Positions 52,001 to 64,000 of a stretch of DNA of 64,000 nucleotides are shown here, one piece after another (within the stretch, counting starts at the first letter, position 1; the number at the start of each line of letters is the position of its first letter). The notes under the pieces are model-generated. The model had not been told where the DNA came from and searched no databases. It saw nothing but the letters and a program-made list of their open reading frames with translations. The DNA is taken from the NCBI GenBank assembly GCA_017163975.1, contig JAFFSR010000237.1, forward strand, positions 2,418,001 through 2,482,000, in the 5' to 3' direction. Origin of the DNA: Anastatus disparis (Eukaryota > Arthropoda > Insecta > Hymenoptera > Eupelmidae). The position numbers were made by a program, and so were the translations under genes.

Positions 52001-55000
52001 CAAGACATCCGAAGATATGTTTTAAAAGTATATATAGAAGATTATTTTTGCGATATAATAAACTCTTAAGAATATTTTTTTTTTCCTATTTTCAATAAAC
52101 CTTAAAAACTCTTATTTTTTCCTATACGTGTAGAAATTTAACAAGAATTTTCAAATAATTAGGAACTTTTACTGTAAACTATTTGTTGTTGTATTAGGTG
52201 CTATTAGGCAGAAATTGATTGTTATTAAAGTTCGCTAATATTGTGCGATCATTTGCCTCATACGGGTGTTTATGGCGTTTTAAAACTTTCAATATCACGT
52301 GGGAATTATTTATTTTTAAGGTCGCTCCAGCGCGATAAGTGAGAGTAATCGTTGCAATGAAGAAAATTTTTATTCATTTTATTTTTATATTACTTTTTTA
52401 TTTAAAAAATCATATGGTATATTATATATTTTAATCTTAAATTTACTTAATTTATTAATTACTATTTTTATTTAAATATCATGATTTAATATTTGTCAAT
52501 TTGTTGGATTTTGAGTTTTTATTTCAGTTTGCTCAATGAATGAAACTGCAGTAGCTGCGGACGGGATATTGCACAAGTGTTGTAGTTGCACGATGATTTT
52601 TTTTTCTAAATAAGAAAAAAAAAATCGAATTTCGAAATACACTTTAATTTTTAAACTGATAATTATTCATTACAAATCCTGTCAAACGTGCTTAAATGTA
52701 TTTGCAATAATTCTAATTTATTTTGCAAATTTTCAATTTATGGTAATAGAGTAAAATAAAGAAATATTGAAGATTATAATGTATATATTTGAAGAGCGCA
52801 TAATGAAATGCTTTAAAACACAAATAATTATGGTCTGCTAATTAAAATTTTTAAAACGTGTAATTAAAATTTAAACTCCATAAAATCAGTGTAGTTCACG
52901 CTCAGCAAATTCGAAATATCAATTAAAATATCTTATAACCTATTACAAGAAAATCTCAAGTTGGTAAATAATGAAAATAAAAAGAAAAAAAAAACAACGA
53001 GAACCAAGATCTCCATACCATGAAGCTCATAGAGCCGGAAAAAAAAAATCATAATGCAATTTTGCACAATATCTTTCGAAAATTTTCTTAAGATTAAAAT
53101 CTTGCAGTCTCATAAAGCCATTTTAGATTGGGTTATTAAAAAAGGTTAAAAGACTCGCCTTTAATATCGTTGATTTTTCCGTTGTTGTTGTTCATTTTTT
53201 CTTTAATTTCTACACAGTAAATAGTAGTAGTGAGATTGTAAAAGTCTTATAAACCACCACGGACTTGTAGACATAAATTACTTCATTCTGGGTATATCAT
53301 TGCCGGTGTATAGGTTAGTTTTATATCTTGCATTTTATGCGAAAGATTCACACGAATAAAGAGAATTTCAATTCTTTGTATATACGTACAACGTCGAAAT
53401 AAAAAGTATACATTTATATTAGGGTCACAGTAAGGTGTATTTATACACACCTGTACTAATTATCTTTTTGTCACCTAACCTAATCTTTTTCTTTTTCTGC
53501 CTAATTCTGTGAATTTTTTATTTTTATATAATATGTCGATTTATCTTATTTTATAAGCGTTTTATAACGCGTGAGCGTGAAATAATTCTATTCCACCGTA
53601 ATCACGTCTTTAAGTAAGTGGGCACGTGTGTAGGTTATTTTTTCGATTGTGTAAAAAATTGAAGAAAAAATAAAGAAAAAAAAATAGAAGGGAGTCGGAG
53701 CACGAACAAATTTTCGCGCGTTCTCAAACGAAAAAAGAGATTATAATTTGCATTCATTTCCTTGGCTCGGGTTATAAAGGTATATACGGTTTGTATTTAA
53801 AGCGAAAGTTCTTGTGAAAGATTCCTCGGAGTATAAGTAAGGATTTGCAAGAAATGCTGTGTTTTTTTCGGTTTTTTTCTTTTCTTTTTTTAAAAAAATA
53901 AAAAGAGAGATGAAAAAAAAAATTGCTTTCTGATATAAGATGTTTGTATAAAGTAATCTTAAGTAGCAGACCATTAAAAAAAAGGATTTTTATAAATCAT
54001 GAATTGTGAGTTTCTGTGAAATTTTTATCTGCATTTAGAAAATGAAATGCTGAATTAATTGTTGAGGTTTATTATTTGCAAAGTACTGTGGGAATGTGAT
54101 ACACAAAATTTGAGTAAAGTTCTTTTTTCACTTTTACCACTAACATAATTTTACAAATTGAAATATGAATTACAAAGTCAAAGCAATAAAAAACTTTTAC
54201 TAATTATAACATCATTTCATAAATACAAAGTAAACTTTATCCATTAAAGCAAGTAAAATAGAAAAATTTTTATTATTTATTTATAAATACACACATTTTC
54301 TCTTTATAATCCTTTAAACATAATATAAAACTTAACTTAAACATTAAATAAACATGAATATTTCAAAATATTCAAAACTAATATATATTCAAAGTTTTTC
54401 TTTAAAGAATTTACACTTAAAGGAAAAGTGTGAAAAAAGCAAAAATCATGTATTAATATATTCTCGTAATAGCCAGTATACATATAACCTACGCAACGCA
54501 CCTTTAAAGAAAAAAAAAAGAAAAAGGATAGCAGCTGTATAAAAGGATTATTTCGAGCGTGAAATAAAAGTGACGCGTTACCGATTCGCCGAATGACTGC
54601 ACTAAGTAACCACTGCTTCTATTTTAAACACATAATCAGGATAACAAGTTTGCACACATATACGCGCGTATTTATATGTATCAATCGTATGTATGGAAAC
54701 AAACTTGGCAATGATTCTTTAGATACGCGAGTTTCCTTGGTTTTTATTAATTTGCTCTTATTTTTGCGCAATTCTTTTAATTCCAATGGCTGTTAGATAC
54801 GTTTTCCACATTCTTTCATTTATTAGAAAATTTTAATTGATGGGATTTAAAAAATTATGGACGATTTTTAGGTCAATAAAGTTAAGAAAAAATAGAATTT
54901 TAGATTAATGTTAAAATATTTCTTTTTCTATTTTTTCATGAATATTTATGAGCGATAATTAAATGAATTTTACGGTTACCGTATAACTTTTTCTTTTTTT

Positions 55001-56803
55001 TTCTTCATTTTAAAAGTAAATTACTTTTATTGACTATTTAAACAGTTCATGCATCATAATGTTCAAGCATTAAGTATTCATAATTTTATCCCTGCTATAT
55101 AATCAATTGTTCACGTAACAACTTTAATATTGTCATTTTGCCTGTAATTTTAAACTTTATTGAATACAAAATAACATCAAATGACTAGAAATTTAATAGA
55201 AAAAAAATTATCTATATACATAATATATATAAAATAAATTTAAGCCCAATACCATCGATTCTTTTTATATACGCCATTAATTTTTATTCTATATAATACC
55301 AAAGACAAAATGGGCTCGTAATGACTATTATAACTTTTATTTTTCCTTTATTTTTTAACCGAATTCAACATTATTATCATAAATATCGGTAAATTACATC
55401 CTTATTACTTGACCGTTACAATGTAATGTATGTAGTTTTATTGTAACGAAAAGTAGAAAAAAAACCAACTTAATCTACCTACATAATGTGGGAAATTCAA
55501 ATAGCACAGTGCTGGAATGCATTACGTTATTACCCGTACTTACGTTAATATTTACGCCTCCGAGCCATATGTTTTTGTATAGAATACGTGTATTATATGG
55601 CTTTATTATATTTTTAGACGCTATAAAGCGCAGAAGAATCGTAATAATTTTGCTCATCCATGAAAGAATTTTCATTTATTTTTTTATTTATTTTTTAAAA
55701 ATATAAAGTGAAAATATTAAAAATTTTTATTGTCGAGTCGGCAGAATTAAGCAATGAAAGTTCAAATAAAAGAAAGATAAAAGTATGAATAGCAAAGTGA
55801 ATAAAAAAATTTATGATTTATTCTCGAGTATAAAAACCTTCACAATATAATATTAAATTTAACGGCTCAACCTGAAAATAATTAACACTTGCATTGATTC
55901 GAATTTAACACTTTTTTTAAATCTTTTTCTATCTTCACGGATTTGTTAAAAACACAAGAAAAGCCAATCGAGCATTGTCATTATAAATTTTTGTAATCAA
56001 GCGACATTATAATAAAAGAAAATTAAGTAACTTTTATTTCAAATAATGACCAGCTAGTTATATTTAAGAAAATAAAACAGAATTAAAAAGAAAAAAAAAA
56101 GAAGAAAAGAAAAAACAATAGAAAGGTTATACAGCGTTCTCCAATTTTCTACGGTTAGATCGTTAGAGTCGTTATCGCTAATAAAAGAGACAAACAAGTA
56201 ATAGCAGTATTGATGGTATATACAGTGCAAAAATTCCTTCCTATTTTTTTCTTTCTTTCTTTCTCTCTCTCGATCCTCAAAGCAAAAGTGCACACCTTCG
56301 AAGTAATATAATAGTTTCGGCCTCTCTCTTTTTAGTTTCGAAGAAGATCAAGGCGAAAAGTACTATAGACATTGAAGGTTAAGGATGTTCGTTATATACA
56401 CCGAGAATATACACTGTACATTACATTAGGTTCTATATATACATGTATACTTAATACCACTTTATGCTCTTAAGAAAACTTTCTCTATGGAAGTAAAGGT
56501 TTAAAACTATAGCTACCATACTCCTTTTATCCTTTTTCTTTTTGTAACCAAGTGCCCCCTAATCTAAAGCGTATCTTAAACAGCGAGATCGAGATACCGA
56601 TCCTTTGGTAAGAAAAGAAAAATAAAAAAAAAAGTTAAAGATTGACCTTTAAACGTATAATATATACTTTCCGGCTACGCCTTGAAATCCTCTCTCTAAT
56701 TTATTTTTTTTTTCTTGCCTTTTTCTTATAACCTTTTGGTGTATATATATACATCCAAAGTAAAAGTGAAATAGCCACCATACAAGAAATCGGAAGGATG
56801 AAC

Positions 56804-56817
56804 GGGGGATTCCCCCC
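56804..56817. promoter_or_regulatory. Rel/NF-kB-type palindrome
   Basis: GGGGGATTCCCCCC contains GGGGATTCCCC, which fits the kappa-B consensus bound by Rel proteins (Dorsal, Dif, Relish in insects). Such a G/C palindrome stands out in AT-rich intronic DNA. Function is not shown. Confidence 0.3.
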
Positions 56818-58975
56818 TTTCTTCCTATATATATATATACACATATAACAGTTTGGTTGTTGGTTGTTTTTTTATATATTTATATATAGCTATATAATAT
56901 GTTAGTCTATAGGTCGGAGAGCGTTATACGGGAAAAGAAAGTTGATTATACGCAACGGACGGTTCAGTAGAAGATTCTTATACCACTCGACCCACAGTGA
57001 ACCATTCACATATACATACGTATATACATAAATATATATATATATACCATATTATATACCTTAATTGCTCGATGAGTAGCCAGACTGTATAGATTCTAAT
57101 TTTCACTTTTATAATTGAGACGAGTTTATGTACAAAGCCAAGTTTTCTTTTTATAACCCGAATGGGAATCGATTTCGCTTCTTTCGGTCCAGTGTATAGA
57201 TAAAACTTAATTTTTATTATTTATTTGTTTTGAAAAGATGATTAGGACATTATTATAATGTAACCCATAGAAAACTAATGAAAAGAACATGTTGATTTAA
57301 AAACTTTTTCTTTTTTTTCTGTTGTTTGTACATAAACTCAATCACAATATCAATCCTTTTTTTCTTCCTTCCCTTTTTTTTCTCTTAATCGATTGATTTA
57401 ATGAGTCGGAGGTGATTATACCGACAAAACAATAATAATTGAGATAGGTATATTTCTTTTATTGTCAGTTTTCGTAGGAGAAATTTTATTATAGCCAGCG
57501 TCGTAAAACTGACACGTTGGAAATGACTTAACGCTTGATTTTTATACGCTATTATTTTACGCGTATACAATAAAAATGGAATTCAGTTTTTTTAATGGAA
57601 TCATAATATACACGTGCTTTTGTAGAAAAAAAAAGATATTTTATGATCATTAGAACGTAAAAATGTGTGCGAATACAATTGTATATTCAAATAGAATAAA
57701 ATCTAAGATTACTTTCGGAGATTTAATTTCTAAATCTTTTCAAATGTATACATTTATATAAACTAAATTATGGTAATCATTAAAAAGTGAATTAATTTTA
57801 TGAATACAATGATACTCTAATTGAAAGGAAAGATTCTCTGTTGGTTTTTTTTCTTTAACTTTTGAACTCGCATGATTCGACTATAATAGCGAAATTATAA
57901 AAAAAAGAGAGAAAAAAGAGGCTGCGTAATGTAGATGAAAGTGAGATTAGAACGTGTACTGAATTTTGACGAAATAGATGCCGACGGTGACGTCAAAAAA
58001 AAATTGTTTACCATCTCTATCGTACGTTACACATTTGAAGTTACGCCTTCTAACTTCATACTTGGCATGATATTATTAAAATTTCTAAATTTTTTTTCTC
58101 ATGATTATATTTAATTATATTAAAAAACTAGTAAACATCTCGAAAATAAAAAAAGTCATAAATTAATCAAGTTGTTTTTGCGTCCAGAACCACTCAAATT
58201 TTATTTTTAGAGCTATTAAAACAATAATTATATACTCCCAATAACAAAAAATAATATTAATAGACGAAACCCTTTTTTAAATTCTACCTTACTTATATAA
58301 GATACAAAGCAAAAAAAATTCAATCGCTGTCCTGTCTAATTGTTAGATTCCAATAATATAAGAAATAAAACAAGAAAAAAAAGACCAAAAAAAAAAAAAA
58401 TAACACAGGTAACTCTCAAGTTCAATGACTCGGAAATATATTTTGTCGCTCGATCATCAGTTATAGTTACGACATCTTTTCACTTTTCATGCGCGCTCAC
58501 GTTCCAAGCCACTAACTTTTAGTTCACATTATTTTCAGTCCGTAGGAAATTGAACACCTTAGAAGAAAAAAGGAGAGGAATATTAAATAGGAAAAAAAGG
58601 AATAGAAATTATATTTTATTTATAACGAGACAAAAGAAATTACAAGTTTATTAAATTTTACATTTATAGGTGCATAAATAATAATCGTTGATAATTTTTA
58701 AATAATAATATTAATTTCGTTTTAAGACGACTTCGGAGATGTTAGGTTTTATTTTGTAGTTTACAAATTACGCTTTTAATTTATGACATTTTTCAGATCT
58801 TTTAATTTTCTACTATTTTTGGAAACCCACAGTAATGGAAAAATTAAAAATACACAAAATTTTATAAATTAAAAGTATAATTTCAAAATTATGAAATTGA
58901 ATTTAACCTAATCTCTGAAGTTGCCGTAAATGTATATCATTCACTTCACGTCATTCTTATTTAATTTTTTCTAAA

Positions 58976-59003
58976 CATATTATAATATAATATAATATAA
59001 TAA
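58976..59003. repeat. (TATAA)n pentanucleotide microsatellite
   Basis: About five tandem TATAA units. Confidence 0.8.
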
Positions 59004-62000
59004 ATCCGTTTATTCAACAAAAAAGAATATAATAAATTTAAATACATATTTCGTATATATGTTGTAATAAATAATTATTTAATAAACAAATCTAAAATTT
59101 TAATAACCTAAAAAGCCATTAAATAAAAATAATTAAACCTAACGTAACCTCAAAACAAAAAATTAAATTCCATTTACCCATAAAAGAAGCGTATTATATA
59201 TACGAACTTCATTAAAATTTTACTTATATGGAATTTCCACGTTCCTCTCTCGTATATGTATATAAATATTATATATACATCTCTAAGGTAAACATGAAGT
59301 TAAAAAAAAAAGATTAAAGGAATAATTTGCTCGCTTATTATAACCATCCGCTAAAATTAGAGACTATATGTCGCATCGTAAAATCACTTTCATTATATTA
59401 TACATATACAAATACCATATATCCATATTATCACCTTTGCGGCTTGCAAAACGCGCAGGTGAAATTTTAAACAGACAGTTTTAAGTCGGGATTTTAAGAA
59501 TGTGTAGGTGTATGCATAAGATATTATTCATGATTGTATGTATACACAAGATGATATTTATTATTGTGATGGAAAATAAAAGTTAAAAGCTTTTCAACAG
59601 GTTTTATATACTTCCGCGTGTATCTTCTGAAAGCCGCAGGCGACGGAGACTTTTTTTTCTTTCTTTTTTTTCCAACTATTTGAAACGAAAAGTGTAAGTT
59701 TTCTTATGCTCGGATCGTAAAAAAAAGTAACATTCATTGAGTTTCTCTTGACTGGTGATGTATATTGTGGGTTTATATAAAAAAAAATGTTTTTTTGAAG
59801 GACGCGAAATGATTAATAGGATCAATTCCTCTGTTAACGAATTCATAAGTTTTCAATTTTTTTACAAAATTTAATCATGCAGATTATCAATTTAAATATC
59901 AACTTTTTCTTTATGAGAAAGTTTTCGAGATATTTTTCTTAACGGATTTCTTTAATTCGAAGTTTTAGTATAAATTTATAATCCTTATTTGTATACGCAT
60001 AAAAGTCTAGAAATCGTTGAATTAAAAACGCTTATGAATTATCTTAATTTAGATTTAATTCATTCATACATATGTTATATTTATTAAGTACTATATTGGT
60101 TATAAATTGAATATTTATACATACGTATTGAATCTTCTAATTTAAAAGAATTCACATGCATTTCATACGATTTATAAAAAATTAGAAACATATTTATAAG
60201 TGATTACACCGTGTAATTAAAAGTTTTTGCTTAACTACATGAAAGTAAGAATTTCAATCAAATTCATTCAAAACAAAAGTTACATTGTTTTTTTACACTA
60301 TAACTTTCAATCTTTCGGATAAAGAAGAATTAAAAACTTTCAAATCAAAATAATCTGCTAATGAAACGAAAGGTCCATGCGTACAAAGTGATGATTAAGA
60401 CTTCGGTAAAAAAATGTACAAAACACTTTTCTACTCGTACATACAGTAAATACAAAGGAATTTATAAATTACGGTATCTCATTAAGAAAACCTACCCCGG
60501 GGGGAAAAATTCTATTCAAGATTAAACCTTTAAATAAGATCCCGTACGGAACCTAAACATGGGAAGAGATCTAAGGAAAAAAAAGATAAAGAAAAAGAGA
60601 TGGTCACTTTCTTTTATATATACAACGAGTAGCTTTAGTGGCACGTACACGAGTTAACTGGCTTATATTATGAGAGTGTATAACAACAAAACAAGCCTTG
60701 TGGCATCTTAATTTTCTACTGCAATGTCGTTCGTGAACCTTTTTAAGAAAGAAAAAAAAAAGAACATTTTTTTATTGTTGCTGCAAGAAGAAAAAATGTC
60801 ACAGCGTTTTAAACTCTCTAATAAAACGGTTGAGGTTATGTTTCTTTTGTACAAGGTTATAATATGCAAAAAAAGAGTAGAGAAATTTGAAAGTTAAAAT
60901 TGTTAAACTGATAGGTTTTATTGATTTTATAATGAATTCTTTGTGGATAAGGAAATAAATTATAGTTATAAAATAATAACAAAAAAATATGCCATGAAGA
61001 CAGGTTCAAAGAGATATTAACGACAGAAGAGTTGAAAAAAAAAGTTTTGCTTTCGTTCTCGATGTAAATGAAAAGATAATAAAAATCCAGCTCTCTATCA
61101 ATTTTACTTATATTTTGATACTTTCGAGGTCCATTTGCTGAGCTTTCGAGCATGACGATAGCGAAACATCAAATAAATAAATTACTATAAGAATCACAAA
61201 ATTTAAAGGAGAAATATGATCGTTATTTATCTCGTTTTGTAACAAGTATTTCTCACTTTTTTTTGTTACCTTAGAAAAAAAGTATATATGCGAGAGCTTG
61301 GAATGAACGAAAAAAAAACGAAACGAGAGATAAAAACATTGACTTATGGACTATAAAAGTGTTTTATTATATTTACCTCTCGCGTGTTTAAATCGTGAGA
61401 CTTCTAAGACACACAGAAATGATCGTTAGTTTATATAGAATCTTTTATAATTTATGCAATCCTATATGCAATTAGTTGATGAAGAAAAAAAACACCTTCG
61501 AAAGTATATTAAAGTTCAAATAAGAAGAAATTTTCGAATTTCGTAATATTCTTATATGTTACATTTATAATACTGCATTCTAATTATTTAACTTTCACCG
61601 AAAAAAAAACTTCCTATTTGGTACATATTTTTTCTTCCTTAAAATGTATGAATTTCAGAAACACATAGGATTACAATAGACGATGTTGATAAGTGTTATG
61701 TATATAAATTTGAATAAAACTCGTGGGACTTTCTCGCATTGAAAATTTTAATAAACTCTTTTTTTTTATTTTAAATTTGCACATATATAAGTTTCTTACC
61801 ACGAAATTTCAAAGTCTAATCAGAGACATCCAACGTCTTAATTTGCATTTTTTGCATAAACCATTTCTAACCTATATACTCTTCACACAGGTTATACATA
61901 CAAAATTTACATACTCATGGAGAGAATATATGAAGACATTGACCGATGTTGAAACTTATTTTTTCTTTCTCTATTTTAATAAGAAAATACAAATTATGAG

Positions 62001-64000
62001 TAATTAATCGAATGATTTATATATCACCATTTGTAAGATCTAGAAACTTTATAACTGATGCGTACGCTTACGGCGGCGCTAAACCAAAGCTTCCTGTACA
62101 TCAGCTTTTTTTTCTTATTTATTTTTTTTAGAAAAAAAGTCATTAATTACAAGCTGCCCCATACTTTCCTTTCACTCAGAAATGTAAAATATATCTACGT
62201 GTGTATATATAGAAAAAGAAATAAACGAAAACGATTGACGTTCTTTAAGAGAGAAAATCGAACGAAAGTAAAAGGTGAATACACACACGTGTGTGTTAAA
62301 TGCATCTTTATATATATAGTTATATGTGTCGTAACAATTTAAAAAAAAATATATATAGAAACTAGCCAAACGTTTAAATACGCTATATATTTTCTTCATA
62401 CGTACGTGGATGGAAGATGTGTTAAGACGTTGCATTCAAGTTGAACTTTACAAGACTAAACTATTTGTCGTTTTGTTCGAAAGTCGAGCGTTATAATGCC
62501 AGAATATACTAGCAAAATAAAAAGAAGAACCCAACGAAGAATTTCTCCATTATAAAGCGCACTAGCATCAGAACCGGTCGACGAACTCTTCCTGTATGCA
62601 AGTCCTTTGAACTTTTTGCTTATTTTTCATGTCTGTATACATTACGTATCAATACGTATCGAAATTTCTCCTACAACTTGTAATATAAATATTTTTTTTT
62701 CTCACTTTCTCATTTAAGGTCTAATTATTTGTTTTGGACTTCTTTTTAGATAAGTGTTTGTTCTCGGAAAAAAGTACCTTACGTGGATTTGTTTGTGATT
62801 TATACACGTCCAATATAAAATCCATATATAGTCATTTATGGTTATAAGTAATTTACTTTTTCTATATAAATAATGTACTGTTATATATGATCTTATATAG
62901 CAATAAATAATAGCGTATATATACAACTAGCCGGGCAATTCAATTAAAAAACGTGTAGTTAAATTTAATAACATATTAATGTAATACAGTCATTATTGGT
63001 AATATACAGTTATGTAAAATATATTTTTTTTCTATATAACCATCAAATTATTCAATTATCGGCATCTTTTTTTTTCTATTCAATTAAAACGAAATTAATT
63101 TATTCATAAATAGGACATAAATTGAATAGTCTCCTGTGCTTAATGTAAAATTAATTAAAAACCAGGCGTATAGTTCCATCTTTATTGTATAATTATTTAA
63201 TAAATCTACAGTGCCATTGGACTTGCAAAAAAATAAAAGAAGTTGTATCCTCAATCGATTTACTTTCTCGACTACATTATATTATAGGAGAGAATAAACT
63301 TTATATATTGTATACAAAAAAAAATAAAAAAATAAAGAACTTTCTAACTCTTTTGCATAATAAAATTTCTTCCAATATATATATGTATGTGTATATATAC
63401 ATGCAGAAAAGTAGCGTCTTAATCTTATTTATAACAAAAGATTAAACCAAGCGTTTCGTCTTATATACACGCGCAAAAAAAAGAGAAGAATTAATAGGTA
63501 ACGGAAAGAAGAAACTTTTGGTGTATATAGCAAAAAAACTTAATAATCGCTTACGTAATTAGCGTCAATTAGTTAGCGTTAAATATCCTTTCGACGATGT
63601 TTCTCCCTTCTTTTTTTTGTCGCTGTTTCTATACTTTTCTTTAACTTTTTAACAAGAACTAAAAGAGTTGATAATCAGACTAATCATTCGCTTCGAGAAA
63701 TCTCGTTCGTTTATTTTTTTTTCTTCTTAGGAGTTAAATCATTGAACAAAAGTAACAAATCACTGCTTCTCGTAAGAAAAAGTCGAGCATTCATAACAAC
63801 TTTTCCTTACAAAACCAATGTCTCTCCGTGCAAGGTTATTATTTTCGGCATATCGGCGTGAAAGTGAAAAAAAGGAAAATAATAATATATGCGCGTTATA
63901 TACGCACGGACAATGCATCCAATATCGGTAAAACGTATAACTGGCCAATTGCTCGGAGAATTTCATAGACAACTGCGTTTATACATGGTATAGAATAGGC

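Larger units (their letters stand above)
43896..64000 (+). other. Probable giant first intron of the gene starting at 43773
   Basis: No further coding exon could be supported. The stretch holds AT-rich DNA, a foldback element (about 45831-46025), a (TATAA)n run (58976-59003), a CTTT/CT tract (56254-56275), and islands of CpG words and AG/CT tracts near 46.7-47.5, 48.6-49.2, 50.1-51.7, 54.5-54.8 and 56.2-57.1 kb that may be regulatory. Short open frames are stop-limited and low-complexity. Other genes on either strand cannot be excluded. Confidence 0.4.

Noticed and set aside
57988..57995. TGACGTCA (CREB-type) site
   Set aside because: A single 8-base match in 64 kb is weak evidence without context.
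60857..61153. Minus-strand open frame starting MLESSANGPRKYQ
   Set aside because: The first third looks faintly coding, but no acceptor/donor pair or family supports it, and the rest is low-complexity.
1..64000. CRISPR arrays, prophage, viral or bacterial inserts
   Set aside because: No regularly spaced direct repeats and no bacterial or viral genes were seen; everything coding is intron-bearing animal sequence.

Overview
The window reads as nuclear DNA of an insect, most likely a hymenopteran. It is AT-rich, with short spliceosomal introns in the coding parts and long non-coding stretches full of poly-A/T, AG/CT tracts and TATA-type microsatellites mixed with CpG-bearing words. No operons, Shine-Dalgarno sites or prokaryotic genes are present. 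The species call is inference. The gene families come from translating exons and checking that splice phases join.

Left part (1-25 kb). At the left edge, on the minus strand, are the first four coding exons of the mitochondrial AAA chaperone BCS1; its C-terminus lies outside the window. After about 8 kb of AT-rich and low-complexity DNA comes a complete nine-exon minus-strand gene (17612 to 9948) for DRC11 (IQ and AAA domain protein), a subunit of the axonemal nexin-dynein regulatory complex. Its P-loop lysine appears to be replaced. At 18351-23621 on the plus strand is an 805-residue single-pass membrane protein with leucine-rich repeats. Its first coding exon follows a strong splice acceptor directly before the ATG, so at least one untranslated exon lies upstream and DRC11 may sit inside its first intron.

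Middle part (25-39 kb). A possible orphan minus-strand exon (25212-25298) is followed by about 6 kb without recognisable genes. Then comes a 17-exon minus-strand gene (38727 to 31712) for a secreted protein of 1866 residues. It has EAR/EPTP-like (beta-propeller type) segments at both ends and a long central array of divergent asparagine-glycine repeats. This is the most interesting protein here. An eggshell/Torso-pathway protein of the Nasrat/Polehole/Closca group is a possible identity but is not proven.

Right part (39-64 kb). One plus-strand signal-peptide exon (43773-43895) ends in a good donor. The following 20 kb look like the giant first intron of that gene, with AG/CT-rich islands and a Rel/NF-kB-type palindrome. 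No other coding exon could be supported there.

Mobile DNA: three copies of one tRNA-derived SINE family (near 2.5, 15.9 and 25.5 kb), a MITE with 24-bp perfect terminal inverted repeats at 18925-19233, and a foldback element near 45.9 kb. The genes are functionally unrelated (mitochondrion, cilium/flagellum, cell surface, extracellular matrix), as is usual for neighbouring animal genes.
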